A stretch of DNA of 64,000 nucleotides. Source: Paeniglutamicibacter sulfureus (GTDB taxonomy: Bacteria; Actinomycetota; Actinomycetes; Actinomycetales; Micrococcaceae). A program made the translations under genes and the position numbers. The stretch's first letter is position 1. The number at the start of each line of letters is the position of its first letter. Below the pieces are notes generated by a model, which saw only the letters and a program-made list of their open reading frames with translations, had not been told where the DNA came from and searched no databases. Location: the NCBI RefSeq assembly GCF_030512175.1, contig NZ_JAULBL010000002.1, positions 2,106,149 through 2,170,148 on the forward strand, read 5' to 3'. Positions 16,031 to 24,781 of the stretch are shown in pieces.

Positions 16031-16057
16031 TAGTTCTGGTCAATATGACACTAACTA
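16031..16057. promoter_or_regulatory. Probable NrtR operator upstream of the NAD operon
   Basis: TAGTTCTGGTCA-ATA-TGACACTAACTA is a 27-base dyad: 5 outer and 4 inner bases of each arm match (TAGTT, GTCA). It sits immediately downstream of a TATTCT -10-like element (16025-16030) and 14 bases before the likely TTG start, the right place for NrtR autoregulation of the nad operon. Confidence 0.6.
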
Positions 16058-16071
16058 GGAAGGTGGACCGG

Positions 16072-16800
16072 TTGCAGTTTTCGAATGTGGCGGAACGCCG
16101 CGAACAACCACCGGCGCTTGCCGTGTCCACGGTCATCTTCTCGCTGCGCGACGACGAGCGCACCGGGCGCAAAAGCCTGTGGCTGCCCCTGGTCCGCCGC
16201 ACCCGCGAGCCGTTCCGCGGCCAGTGGGCACTTCCCGGCGGCCCCCTGGGGCCCCGCGACTCGCTTGTCGACGCCGCGGCGAACAACCTGCGCGACACCA
16301 CCGGGCTCATCCCGCGCTACCTAGAACAGCTTTACGCGTTCGGGGACCTGGACCGCTCGCCCACCCGCCGGGTCGTCTCCATCGTCTACTGGGCGCTGGT
16401 CCGCGAGGACGACCCGCACGACACCGCCACCTCGGTGCTGCTCGATGACCCCAACGTCGCCTGGTTCCGTGCCGATGACCCCGAGGTCCTGGGGAACCTG
16501 GCCTTCGACCACCGCCAAATCATCGAGTATGCGTTGTGGCGGCTGCGCAACAAGGTCGAATACGGCTCCATTGCCCATCGGCTGCTCGGCGAGCGCTTCA
16601 CCCTCGCCCAGGTCCGCGAGGTCTATGAAGCGGTGCTGGACAAGGCACTGGACCCGGCAAACTTCCGCCGGACGCTGCGCAGCACCCCCGACATCGAGGA
16701 AACCGACGAATTCCTCGCCGGCGGCAAGCACCGCCCCCCACGCCTTTATCGCTACACCGGCTCAACCACCCATCCCCTTGAGAGCGAGAACATCTCATGA
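16072..16800 (+). CDS. nrtR: NrtR-family transcriptional repressor of NAD biosynthesis (Nudix-wHTH)
   Basis: This protein of about 242 residues has an N-terminal Nudix domain and a C-terminal winged helix, the NrtR design. The Nudix box region reads GGPLGPRDSLVDAAANNLRD followed by TTGL; the catalytic REXXEE acids are lost, as in regulators that only sense ADP-ribose or related NAD metabolites. The C-terminal DNA-binding part includes YGSIAHRLLGERFTLAQVRE. TTG at 16072 follows AGGAAGG; ATG at 16045 is the alternative but lies inside the palindrome. It overlaps nadA by 4 bases and heads the nadABC operon it should control. Confidence 0.85.
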   Translation: MQFSNVAERREQPPALAVSTVIFSLRDDERTGRKSLWLPLVRRTREPFRGQWALPGGPLGPRDSLVDAAANNLRDTTGLIPRYLEQLYAFGDLDRSPTRRVVSIVYWALVREDDPHDTATSVLLDDPNVAWFRADDPEVLGNLAFDHRQIIEYALWRLRNKVEYGSIAHRLLGERFTLAQVREVYEAVLDKALDPANFRRTLRSTPDIEETDEFLAGGKHRPPRLYRYTGSTTHPLESENIS

Positions 16801-18065
16801 GCAGCATCCCAGCCACCCTGCAGACCCTGAAGCTGGTTTCACCCGAAGCCAGCTGCAACACCGACCTGACCAAGGGTCCCTGGCTCTTTGACACCGGGGA
16901 GGCCGCGTACGGCCCGGGGTCCTCGCAGGAAGATGTGGCCCCGGCCGACACCCCGCGGCAGGGGGACATCCCCTCCGAATACCGCGAGGCCTCCGACGAG
17001 GAACTCACCGCCCGCATCCTGGCGGCCAAGGAAACCCTCGGTGATTCCCTGGTGGTCCTGGGCCACCACTACCAGCGCGACGAGGTGGTGCGTTTCGCCG
17101 ACTACATCGGCGACTCCTTCCAACTGGCCAACGCGGCATTGACCCGTGAACAGGCCAAGTACATCGTCTTCTGCGGCGTGCACTTCATGGCCGAGACCGC
17201 CGACGTGCTCTCCACGGATGAACAGAAGGTCATCCTGCCCAACCTGGCCGCCGGCTGCTCGATGGCGGACATGGCCGACGAATCCAGTGTCGAGGAATGC
17301 TGGGAACAGCTCATGGACCTGTATGCCGACGAGTCGGACGCTGACGGCTTGGCCTCGGTGATCCCCGTGACCTACATGAACTGCTCGGCGGCGCTGAAGG
17401 CGTTCGTGGGCAAGCACGGCGGGATTGTGTGCACCTCCTCGAACGCCGCCACGGTGCTTCAATGGGCGTTCGAACGCGGCCGCCGCGTGCTCTTCTTCCC
17501 CGACCAGCACCTGGGCCGCAACACCGCCAAGGCCATGGGCGTGCCGCTGGAGCAAATGCCGATGTGGAACCCGCGCAAGCCGCTGGGCGGCAATGAAGCG
17601 GCCACCCTGCTCGACTCGAAGGTGATCCTCTGGCACGGCTTCTGCTCGGTGCACAAGCGTTTCACCGTGTCCCAGATCGAGCGTGCCCGCAAGGAGCACC
17701 CAGGCGTGCGGATCCTGGCGCACCCCGAATGCCCGATGCCGGTGGTCGACGCCGCCGACGAGGCAGGCTCCACCGACTACATCCAGAAGGCAGTGGCCAA
17801 CGCCCCTGCCGGATCGGTCTTCGGCATCGCCACCGAAATCAACATGGTCAACCGGCTCGCTGCCCAGCACCCCGAGCACACCATCTTCTGCCTGGACCCG
17901 GTCATCTGCCCGTGCTCCACCATGTACCGCATCCACCCCGGCTACCTCGCCTGGGTGCTCGAGGCACTGGTGGACGGGGTCGTGCTGAACCAGATCAACG
18001 TACCCGCAGGGATCGCCGCCGACGCGAAGGTGGCCCTGGAGCGGATGCTGGCGGCACGGCCGTGA
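16797..18065 (+). CDS. nadA: Quinolinate synthase A
   Basis: A 422-residue cytoplasmic [4Fe-4S] enzyme that condenses iminoaspartate with dihydroxyacetone phosphate to quinolinate, the second step of de novo NAD synthesis. The signature LVVLGHHYQRDEVVRFAD, the block CGVHFMAETADVL, PNLAAGCSMADM, and the C-terminal CPCSTMYRIHPGYL supply the usual cluster cysteines and substrate residues. It belongs to the longer actinobacterial type with a 70-residue N-terminal extension. ATGA overlap with nrtR and GTGA overlap with nadB show translational coupling. Its cluster is probably built with help from the cysteine desulfurase at the operon end. Confidence 0.97.
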   Translation: MSSIPATLQTLKLVSPEASCNTDLTKGPWLFDTGEAAYGPGSSQEDVAPADTPRQGDIPSEYREASDEELTARILAAKETLGDSLVVLGHHYQRDEVVRFADYIGDSFQLANAALTREQAKYIVFCGVHFMAETADVLSTDEQKVILPNLAAGCSMADMADESSVEECWEQLMDLYADESDADGLASVIPVTYMNCSAALKAFVGKHGGIVCTSSNAATVLQWAFERGRRVLFFPDQHLGRNTAKAMGVPLEQMPMWNPRKPLGGNEAATLLDSKVILWHGFCSVHKRFTVSQIERARKEHPGVRILAHPECPMPVVDAADEAGSTDYIQKAVANAPAGSVFGIATEINMVNRLAAQHPEHTIFCLDPVICPCSTMYRIHPGYLAWVLEALVDGVVLNQINVPAGIAADAKVALERMLAARP

Positions 18066-19753
18066 ACGCCACCGGGCTGGTGGTCGTGGGCTCCGGCGTT
18101 GCCGGGCTCTACGCCGCGCTGACGGCCGCCGTGCGCGGGCTGGACGTGGTGCTGCTGACCAAGGACGCGCTCGCCGACTCCAACTCCTGGTATGCCCAGG
18201 GCGGCCTGAGCGCCGTCGGTCCGGCCGGGGTGGCCGCCGGCGACTCGATCGCCAGCCACATTGCCGACACGCTCACCGCCGGGGCGCAGCTCAACGATGC
18301 GGACGCGGTGGCCATCATGTGCACCTCCGCGTGGGGACATGTGCAACGGCTCATCGGTGCGGGCGCCGAGTTCGACACCGACGCCTCCGGCACCTTCGCC
18401 CTGGGCCTGGAGGCGGCCCACGCCCACCCGCGGATCCTGCACGCCGGCGGGGACGCCACCGGCAAGGGCCTGGCCAGTGCGCTGATCGCTGCCTGCCGCG
18501 CGCAGCAGGCAGCCGGACGGCTGGAAATCCGCGAACACGCATTCGTCACCGAATTGCTGACCGAGGAAAACCCGTACGCGGAGGCCGGATCCGACCGGCA
18601 GGCCACCATGGTCACGGGGGTGCGGGTGCTCGGAGGCGAGGGACAGAGCGATGAACTGCACGCCGAGGCCGTGCTGCTGGCCACCGGCGGTGCCGGACAG
18701 CTCTTTGCCGCCACCACCAATCCGCACGGTGCCACCGGAGACGGGGCCGCCCTGGCCTACCGGGCCGGTGCCGTGCTGGCCGATGCCGAATTCATCCAGT
18801 TCCACCCCACGCTGGTCAGCCCCGGCGGCTTCATGGTTTCCGAGGCCGTGCGCGGCGAAGGCGCGGTGCTGCTGAACGAACGCGGCGAGCGCTTCATGCA
18901 GGCCGTCCACCCGGATGCAGAGCTCGCGCCCCGGGACGTGGTGGCCCGCGCCATCCACGCGGTGCGCGCCCAGGGCGGCACCGTGCACCTGGATGCCCGC
19001 GCCGTCGAGGCGCGGCACGGTGCGGGGTTCCTGGCCCGCCGCTTCCCCTCCATCACCCGCGAACTGAAGAAGCTGGGCTATGACCTGGCCGCCGAACCGG
19101 TGCCGGTGACGCCCGCTGCCCACTACTGGATGGGCGGGATCCTGACCAACGACACCGGCGCTTCCACGCTACCCGGGCTCTTTGCGGCGGGCGAGACCGC
19201 ATGCACCGGGGTGAACGGCGCCAACCGGCTGGCCTCCAACTCGCTGCTCGAGGGCTTGGTCTTCGCCTGGCGCACCGTGGTGAACCTGCCCTCCGACCTC
19301 GCGGCCGCCACCGCCCTGGCCGCTGCGGTGGCCAACAGCGCAGGCATGAAGGTGATGCCCACCCGGCCTGCGGGAGCCGGGAACTTCGAGTATTCCGGCA
19401 GCGACCCGGCGGAAACCGCCACCGCGGACATGGAACTGGCCCAGCTGCAGGAACTGGCCCAGCTGCACCTGGGCGTCGATCGCACCGCCGAGGGGCTGCG
19501 CAGCGCCTTGGACCGGTTGGCTTGCTGGCGAGTGACCGGCAACGACCGGGCTTCCCGTGAGCGCGCCAACCTGCTCACAGTGGCCACCGTCGTGGCCACT
19601 GCAGCCCTGGAACGGGAAAACTCCATCGGCGCGCACTACCGCAGTGACGCCATCGCGGCCCCGCAGCCGGTCAACGGGCACCTGCCCCGCTTCGGCCGCG
19701 CCCTGGCCGCGACAGCCGCCACCCAGAACCTAAGGACCAAGACCCTTGTCTAA
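18062..19753 (+). CDS. nadB: L-aspartate oxidase
   Basis: The 563-residue FAD enzyme oxidises L-aspartate to iminoaspartate, feeding NadA. It shows the dinucleotide-binding start LVVVGSGVAGLYAALTAA, the succinate dehydrogenase/fumarate reductase flavoprotein signatures SNSWYAQGGLSA and ATGGAGQLF, the substrate loop EFIQFHPT, and the FAD-closing GVNGANRLASNSLLEG. The C-terminal helical domain has a direct repeat AQLQELAQLHL. The GTG start overlaps the nadA stop. Length and motifs are normal, so the protein should be active. Confidence 0.97.
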   Translation: MNATGLVVVGSGVAGLYAALTAAVRGLDVVLLTKDALADSNSWYAQGGLSAVGPAGVAAGDSIASHIADTLTAGAQLNDADAVAIMCTSAWGHVQRLIGAGAEFDTDASGTFALGLEAAHAHPRILHAGGDATGKGLASALIAACRAQQAAGRLEIREHAFVTELLTEENPYAEAGSDRQATMVTGVRVLGGEGQSDELHAEAVLLATGGAGQLFAATTNPHGATGDGAALAYRAGAVLADAEFIQFHPTLVSPGGFMVSEAVRGEGAVLLNERGERFMQAVHPDAELAPRDVVARAIHAVRAQGGTVHLDARAVEARHGAGFLARRFPSITRELKKLGYDLAAEPVPVTPAAHYWMGGILTNDTGASTLPGLFAAGETACTGVNGANRLASNSLLEGLVFAWRTVVNLPSDLAAATALAAAVANSAGMKVMPTRPAGAGNFEYSGSDPAETATADMELAQLQELAQLHLGVDRTAEGLRSALDRLACWRVTGNDRASRERANLLTVATVVATAALERENSIGAHYRSDAIAAPQPVNGHLPRFGRALAATAATQNLRTKTLV

Positions 19754-20648
19754 CACCACCGCCCCCGCACCGACCCGCACCGCTTCCGTCATGCCGGTCC
19801 CTGCGCGCGTCATCGAGAAAATCGTCCTGGCTGCCCTGGAAGAGGACAATCCCCGCGGGGACCTGACCGGGAACACGCTGATCCCCGCGCACACCACCGC
19901 CACCGCAGCGGTCATAGCCCGCGAACCGGGCATCTGCGCCGGGCTGGACACCTTCATCGCCGCCATGAGGCTCTCGGACCCCGCCCTGGAGCTGGTGCCG
20001 GCGCTCGCCGACGGTGATCGATTCGCCGCCGGGGAAACCCTGGTCACGGTCACCGGGCCCGCCCGCGGGCTGCTGGCAGGGGAGCGAGTGGGGCTGAACC
20101 TGCTCCAGCGCATGTCCGGCATCGCCACCGCCACCGCCGCCTTCGTGGCCGAAACGGCCGGCACGAACGCCCGGATCGCCGATACCCGCAAGACCACCCC
20201 GGGGCTGCGCGTGCTGGAGCGCTACGCGGTGCGCTGCGGTGGCGGGCACAACCACCGCGACAATCTCTCCGAGGCCGTGATGGCCAAGGACAACCACCTG
20301 GCCCTGCTGGGCAAAGGCTCGGAGCTGACCAACGCGTTGCGCAAGGCCCGTGCGTCCCTGGGTCACACCGTCCACTTCGAGGTGGAGATCGACTCCCTGG
20401 ACCAGCTCGACGCGGTGCTCGCCGCCGGGGTCGACACCATCATGCTGGACAACTTCAACCTCGCCGACCTGGCCACCGGCGTGCGCCGCATCGCCGGGGC
20501 CGCGCTGGTGGAGGCCTCTGGCAACGTTAAGCTGGATACCGTGGCAGCCATCGCCGCCACCGGGGTCGACGTCATTTCCTCCGGCGCCCTGACCCACTCG
20601 GTGCGCGCCCTTGACCTCGGCCTGGACATCAGCATGGAAGCGAACTGA
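19746..20648 (+). CDS. nadC: Nicotinate-nucleotide pyrophosphorylase (carboxylating)
   Basis: The 300-residue phosphoribosyltransferase converts quinolinate and PRPP to nicotinate mononucleotide and carbon dioxide, completing the branch. Diagnostic motifs are EEDNPRGDLTG, ERVGLNLLQRMSGIAT, DTRKTTPGLRVLERYAVRCG, GGHNHRDNL and the C-terminal TIMLDNF and SGNVKLDTV. Translation starts at a TTG inside the nadB end (8-base overlap). The next start lies two bases past the stop. Confidence 0.97.
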   Translation: MSNTTAPAPTRTASVMPVPARVIEKIVLAALEEDNPRGDLTGNTLIPAHTTATAAVIAREPGICAGLDTFIAAMRLSDPALELVPALADGDRFAAGETLVTVTGPARGLLAGERVGLNLLQRMSGIATATAAFVAETAGTNARIADTRKTTPGLRVLERYAVRCGGGHNHRDNLSEAVMAKDNHLALLGKGSELTNALRKARASLGHTVHFEVEIDSLDQLDAVLAAGVDTIMLDNFNLADLATGVRRIAGAALVEASGNVKLDTVAAIAATGVDVISSGALTHSVRALDLGLDISMEAN

Positions 20649-20649
20649 C

Positions 20650-21795
20650 GTGATCTACCTCGATGCGGCGGCCACCACGCCCGTGCGCCAAGACGTGCTG
20701 GATGTCATCATCCCGCTGCTGACCAGCGACTACGGCAACCCCTCCAGCGCCCACTCGATGGGCCAAACGGCCAAGCGGGCCCTGGACTACGCCCGGGCCA
20801 CCGCCGCGGACGTGCTGGGCGTGCGGACCGGGGACGTGGTCTTCACTTCCGGGGGCACCGAGTCCAACAACCTGGCGATCAAGGGCCTGGCGCTGGGTGC
20901 CCCGCGCGGGCGCCACCTCATCCACTCGGCCATCGAGCACCCCGCGGTGGCCGAGGCCTGCGCCTACCTGGTGCGCCACCACGGCTTCGAACTCGACGTC
21001 GCCCCCGTCGGTTCCGACGGGATCCTGGATATCGACGCGTTCAGCAAGCTGCTGCGTCCGGACACCACGCTGGTCTCGGTGATGGCTGTGAACAACGAGG
21101 TCGGCACGATCCAGCCGATCGCCGAGGTGGCGGCCGCCGCCCATGCGGTGGGGGCGCTGGTGCATTGTGACGGGGTGCAGGCAGCCGGTTGGCTGGACAT
21201 GGGCCAGATCGCCGCGCACGTCGACGCGCTGAGCATCTCCGGGCACAAGATCGGCGGGCTCAAGGGTGCCGGGTTGCTGATGGTCCGCGGCAAGCTGGCC
21301 CTGGAACCGCTGGTCCACGGCGGCGGGCAGGAACGCGAACGCCGCTCCGGCACCGAAAACGTGGCCGGCGCCGTGGCCACCGCCACCGCGATGTCCCTGG
21401 CCGCGGCAGCCAACGCCGGCGGCATCGCCGACGGCTACGGACGGCATTTCATCGACACCGTGCTCAAGGGGCTGAACACCGGCGGGCGGATCCGTGCCAG
21501 GCTCACCGGGGATCCCACCCGGCGCGTGCCGGGCATCGTCTCCTTCGTCTTCCCGGAGACCGGCGGAGAGACGGTGCTGCTCGAACTCGAGCGCCGCGGG
21601 GTGATGTGCTCCTCGGGCTCGGCCTGCGCCGCCGGGTCCACCGACGCCTCGACCGTGCTGCTGGCCATGGGCTACGACGAGGAGGTTGCACACACCGCGG
21701 TGCGGCTGAGCTTCACCCGAAACGTGAAGGAAGCCGAAATTGCCACCGCCGCCCGCGCCGTGGTTGCGGCGGTCAAGGCCATCGCCGGGGAATGA
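20650..21795 (+). CDS. Cysteine desulfurase (NifS/IscS-type) of the nad operon
   Basis: This 381-residue PLP enzyme takes sulfur from cysteine. It begins with IYLDAAATTPVRQDVL, has the PLP-binding Lys in SISGHKIGGLKGAG, conserved TSGGTESNNLAI, and the mobile-loop catalytic Cys in GVMCSSGSACAAGS. The GTG start lies one base beyond the nadC stop. Its place after nadABC suggests a dedicated supply of sulfur for the NadA [4Fe-4S] cluster, as known for NifS-like proteins in other nad operons. A longer start inside nadC is possible but would not fit the family N-terminus. Confidence 0.93.
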   Translation: MIYLDAAATTPVRQDVLDVIIPLLTSDYGNPSSAHSMGQTAKRALDYARATAADVLGVRTGDVVFTSGGTESNNLAIKGLALGAPRGRHLIHSAIEHPAVAEACAYLVRHHGFELDVAPVGSDGILDIDAFSKLLRPDTTLVSVMAVNNEVGTIQPIAEVAAAAHAVGALVHCDGVQAAGWLDMGQIAAHVDALSISGHKIGGLKGAGLLMVRGKLALEPLVHGGGQERERRSGTENVAGAVATATAMSLAAAANAGGIADGYGRHFIDTVLKGLNTGGRIRARLTGDPTRRVPGIVSFVFPETGGETVLLELERRGVMCSSGSACAAGSTDASTVLLAMGYDEEVAHTAVRLSFTRNVKEAEIATAARAVVAAVKAIAGE

Positions 21796-21846
21796 ACACG
21801 TCCCGGCCATGGAGCCGGGGGCAGGCCATGTGATATCCATGTCTGC

Positions 21847-22323
21847 ATGAGCATCGTGCTGGTTGAAGGCGAAAGCGACGCCGTCGCCATCAGGACCTTG
21901 GCCCGGAGGCTGGCCCTTCCCGAACCCCGGGTGCTGCCCGTCGGCGGGTCCAAGGGCGCCCGCCGCGCCGCCGGCGAACTGAACGGCCAGCGGCTTGTCG
22001 GTTTGGTGGACGCGGCCGAGAGGCGCGACTTCGAGCGAGTGCTGATGACGGTGTTTGTCTGCGACCCGGACCTGGAAGCCGAGTTCATCCGTGCCTTGGG
22101 CGTGGAAGGCGTCGAAGCGGTGATCGCCGGGCAGGGCGAGCTTGTGTCCTTCCGGCGCCTGCAGTCCCAGCCCTTCCAGCGGGCGCAACCCATCGATCGC
22201 CAGCTGGCGCGGTTCTTCGGCGGACGCAGCGGCAACAAGGTGCGCTACGCCGGGCTGCTGGCGGAGGCGGTGCCGTTGGAGTCCATTCCCGCTCCGTTGG
22301 CCTCGCTGCTGGCAAGCCTCTAA
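21847..22323 (+). CDS. Stand-alone TOPRIM-like protein (OLD-nuclease type)
   Basis: A 158-residue protein that starts at once with a TOPRIM-like core: IVLVEGESDAVAIRTLARRL (metal-binding Glu), RVLPVGGSKGARRAA, then GLVDAAERRDF and CDPDLEAEFIRALG, as in the nuclease part of OLD-family proteins. The ABC ATPase half of OLD proteins is absent. Such small TOPRIM proteins are common in actinobacteria and unstudied; a nuclease role is inferred. The ATG is close after nadABC-nifS on the same strand (51 bases), but no functional link is evident. Confidence 0.75.
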   Translation: MSIVLVEGESDAVAIRTLARRLALPEPRVLPVGGSKGARRAAGELNGQRLVGLVDAAERRDFERVLMTVFVCDPDLEAEFIRALGVEGVEAVIAGQGELVSFRRLQSQPFQRAQPIDRQLARFFGGRSGNKVRYAGLLAEAVPLESIPAPLASLLASL

Positions 22324-22425
22324 GTCTTCCGGGTGCCCGCGCGGTTCAGTGTCGGGTTCAGCGCTGGAAGGTATTCCCGGTCCAGGGGGCTGCCTAATTC
22401 GTGAGTGGGAATGCGCCGACGGGAT

Positions 22426-22560
22426 TTAGTGCGATGCCCCATACGCGGACAGGAAATAGACCATCAGGGTTGTCATTGCCATGGCCAGCGACGGCACCCA
22501 AAACCCAATGCGGTCATTGACGATCCGTCCGAAGCCTTGTAGAATATGTGTTCTAATCAT
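22426..22560 (-). CDS. Possible 44-aa single-helix membrane peptide
   Basis: The frame reads MIRTHILQGFGRIVNDRIGF and continues with WVPSLAMAMTTLMVYFLSAY, ending GASH. It contains one convincing transmembrane stretch after a short basic N-terminus. It lies 35 bases downstream of the GNAT gene on the same strand and is in a locally AT-richer stretch. There is no good ribosome site, so I hold it as tentative. Confidence 0.3.
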   Translation of the reverse strand: MIRTHILQGFGRIVNDRIGFWVPSLAMAMTTLMVYFLSAYGASH

Positions 22561-22595
22561 GTTCGGGGCACGACGGCCCGGCGGCCTGGGGGCGG

Positions 22596-23084
22596 TTACA
22601 GCGACCGGTACATCAGGTTCAGCCCCACCATGCCGCGGTCGGGGTGGTTGAAGGCCCCGGGGATCGTGGCCAGGATGCTGAAACCCAGGGACTGCCACAA
22701 CCGGATGGCATGCGCGTTGGTGGCAACCACGGCATTGAACTGCATGGCCGTGAAGCCCTGCGCCGCGGCCTCCTCGATGACGTGGCGGCCCAGCGTGCGC
22801 CCCAGCCCGCGGCCGGAGGCATGGGAAGCGACCATGAACCCGGCATTGGCAATGTGCGAACCCGCGGCCGGCAGGTTGGGATGCAGCTCGGCGGTCCCCG
22901 CGATTTTCCCGTCCGGATCCACCGCCACATAGACCGTCCCGCCGGGCTTGCCCATCCACCACGTGCGGCATTCTTCCTCGGTGGCATCCACGGGCCAGCA
23001 GTAGGTCTGGCCGGCGCGGACCACCTCCTCGATGATGGGCCACAGGCCCGTCCAATCCTCGGGGGTGGCAACTCGAATATCCAT
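22596..23084 (-). CDS. GNAT family N-acetyltransferase
   Basis: A 162-residue GNAT enzyme that transfers acetyl from acetyl-CoA to an unknown amine. The N-terminal strand IRVATPEDWTGLWPII, the acetyl-CoA site region VASHASGRGLGRTLG (Q/RxxGxG/A) and FNAVVATNAHAIRLWQSLGF followed by a PGAF segment (RimL/phosphinothricin-type) are visible. It belongs to the group near phosphinothricin acetyltransferases. The gene is divergent from the GAF kinase with about 160 bases between. Confidence 0.85.
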   Translation of the reverse strand: MDIRVATPEDWTGLWPIIEEVVRAGQTYCWPVDATEEECRTWWMGKPGGTVYVAVDPDGKIAGTAELHPNLPAAGSHIANAGFMVASHASGRGLGRTLGRHVIEEAAAQGFTAMQFNAVVATNAHAIRLWQSLGFSILATIPGAFNHPDRGMVGLNLMYRSL

Positions 23085-23191
23085 CCACCCAATCTAATCC
23101 ACCGCAGGCTCCATCGCCTGGTTGCGGATATACAACTTCCCCGCCCTGTTCCCGGCTGGCGGTGCACGAGTAGGGTGACGCCTAGGCGGGT

Positions 23192-23219
23192 ACCCCCCCT
23201 CGCGGGCGCAGGGGGGGGT
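23192..23219. repeat. Inverted repeat of C7 and G8 homopolymer tracts
   Basis: A-C7-T, a 9-base spacer CGCGGGCGC, then A-G8-T form a hairpin of about 9 bp. It ends 29 bases before the GAF kinase start, so it lies in its leader or promoter. Homopolymer tracts of this length slip easily, so their length may vary. Confidence 0.7.
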
Positions 23220-23248
23220 GGCGAGGTGGAATCGGGAGGAAGGTGCAT

Positions 23249-24769
23249 ATGTCCAAGCGCAGCGACGCACGGGTGCGCGAATTGCTCGCCTCCATGGCCT
23301 CGATTGCCAGCGACCTCTCCGTCACCGCCATCACCCACCGCGTGCTGGACGAGGCGATGAAGATCTTCGGAGCCACCTCGGGGGTGCTCGAGCTGACCAG
23401 CGCCTCCCACCAACAAGGACTCCTGGCCAAGGGCAGTGGCGCCGCCACCTTGGGGGAGCCCGCCGGCAAAGACGAAGCCAAGCGCCTGCGCCTGGAGTTG
23501 ATGACTCGGCAACACCACTTCGCCCGCCTCACCCTGGGACCCAAGAACGGCAAGGACCGCTATTCCCAGGCCGACAGGAAGCTGGGGGAGGCGCTCGCCG
23601 GGAGTGCGGGTGTGGCCCTGGAAAATGCCCAGCTCTACCAGGACGCCGCCGACCGTGCCCGCTGGCTGGAAGCATCGGCCCGCATCGGAGGTCTGCTGGG
23701 AGGCGAATCCCCCCACCACACCCAGGGCCTGAACGACGTCGCGGAGCTGGCGCGCCTCGAGGCCAGGGCCAAGTACGTCCTGTTGCTGCTCCCCATCGAC
23801 GGGGGCGGTCCCGGCGCGAGTGGATACCGGATTGCCGGGATCAGCAGGCACGTGCACCCGCACCTGGCCGGCCGGGTCCTGCTGGAGACGGGGGAGCGCC
23901 TCGGTTCGGCGCTGCACCGCACCGCACCGACCCTGCTGCCCACCCCCGAGGCAATCGTGCCGCTGGGGGAACTGGCCGACGGGACCCACACCCTGGTGGC
24001 CGCGCTGTCGGCCCGCGGCACCCACTACGGGTTGCTCGTTGCCATCAGGGAACACGGGGCCGGCCCCTACCGTCCCGTCGAGAGCCAAATGGCAGGGATC
24101 TTCGCCGACAACGTCGCCCAAGGGCTGGGACTGGTCCAGATGCACCACCTGCGAGAGGACGTGCTGCTCTACCTGGAACGCGAACGCATCGCCCGGGACC
24201 TGCACGACATCGTCATCCAGCGCATCTTCGCCGCCGGCCTGGGCATCAGCGCACTGCGCAAGCAACTGCCCACCGACACCACCCGGGAACGTGCCAGCGG
24301 CATCGCCGGGGAACTGGACACCACCATCGCCGAATTGCGCGCCACCATCTACTCGCTGCGCGCCCACGCGGGGGAGACGGAGAGTCCCAGTTCCCACATC
24401 CTGCGCGCCATCCGCCGGGCCTCGGCACCCCTGGACTTCACCCCGGCGCTGCGCCTGGGCGACAACATCGACGCCCTCACCGACGAAACCACGCTCACCC
24501 ACCTGTTGGCCGTGATCACCGAGGCGCTGAGCAACGTGGGGCGCCACGCCCACGCCCACACCGTGGAACTGTCCATCGAACGCACCGACGACACCCTGAC
24601 GCTCGTGCTGCGCGACGACGGAATCGGATTCATTGCCCCCGTGGCCGAAAGCGGTCTGGCAAACCTGCGGCAACGCGCCGCAGAACTCGGCGGCACGCTG
24701 GTCATTGACTCCGCCCCGGGGGAAGGGACAACGCTGCGCTGGGTCGTGCCGATGCCCGCCGAGGCCTGA
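23249..24769 (+). CDS. GAF-domain sensor histidine kinase, DevS/DosT-like
   Basis: This 506-residue soluble kinase has two GAF-like regions (about 15-130 and 140-300), a HisKA_3 dimerisation/phosphotransfer segment with His319 in ERERIARDLHDIVIQ, and an HATPase_c domain (N box TEALSNVGRHAHA; G box DDGIGF; SGLANLRQRAAELGG). This matches the NarL-type kinases such as mycobacterial DevS/DosT, which sense oxygen or redox through heme in GAF-A; heme binding here is not shown. ATG at 23249 has GGGAGGA nine bases upstream and is preferred to GTG at 23243. The cognate regulator is convergent, 12 bases away. Confidence 0.88.
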   Translation: MSKRSDARVRELLASMASIASDLSVTAITHRVLDEAMKIFGATSGVLELTSASHQQGLLAKGSGAATLGEPAGKDEAKRLRLELMTRQHHFARLTLGPKNGKDRYSQADRKLGEALAGSAGVALENAQLYQDAADRARWLEASARIGGLLGGESPHHTQGLNDVAELARLEARAKYVLLLLPIDGGGPGASGYRIAGISRHVHPHLAGRVLLETGERLGSALHRTAPTLLPTPEAIVPLGELADGTHTLVAALSARGTHYGLLVAIREHGAGPYRPVESQMAGIFADNVAQGLGLVQMHHLREDVLLYLERERIARDLHDIVIQRIFAAGLGISALRKQLPTDTTRERASGIAGELDTTIAELRATIYSLRAHAGETESPSSHILRAIRRASAPLDFTPALRLGDNIDALTDETTLTHLLAVITEALSNVGRHAHAHTVELSIERTDDTLTLVLRDDGIGFIAPVAESGLANLRQRAAELGGTLVIDSAPGEGTTLRWVVPMPAEA

Positions 24770-24781
24770 AGCCTGGGAAGG

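Noticed and set aside
22540-22555. TAGAATATGTGTTCTA as a LexA (SOS) box
   Set aside because: It resembles the actinobacterial CGAACnnnnGTTCG type but misses key bases, and no damage-response gene starts beside it; only a doubtful 44-codon frame does.
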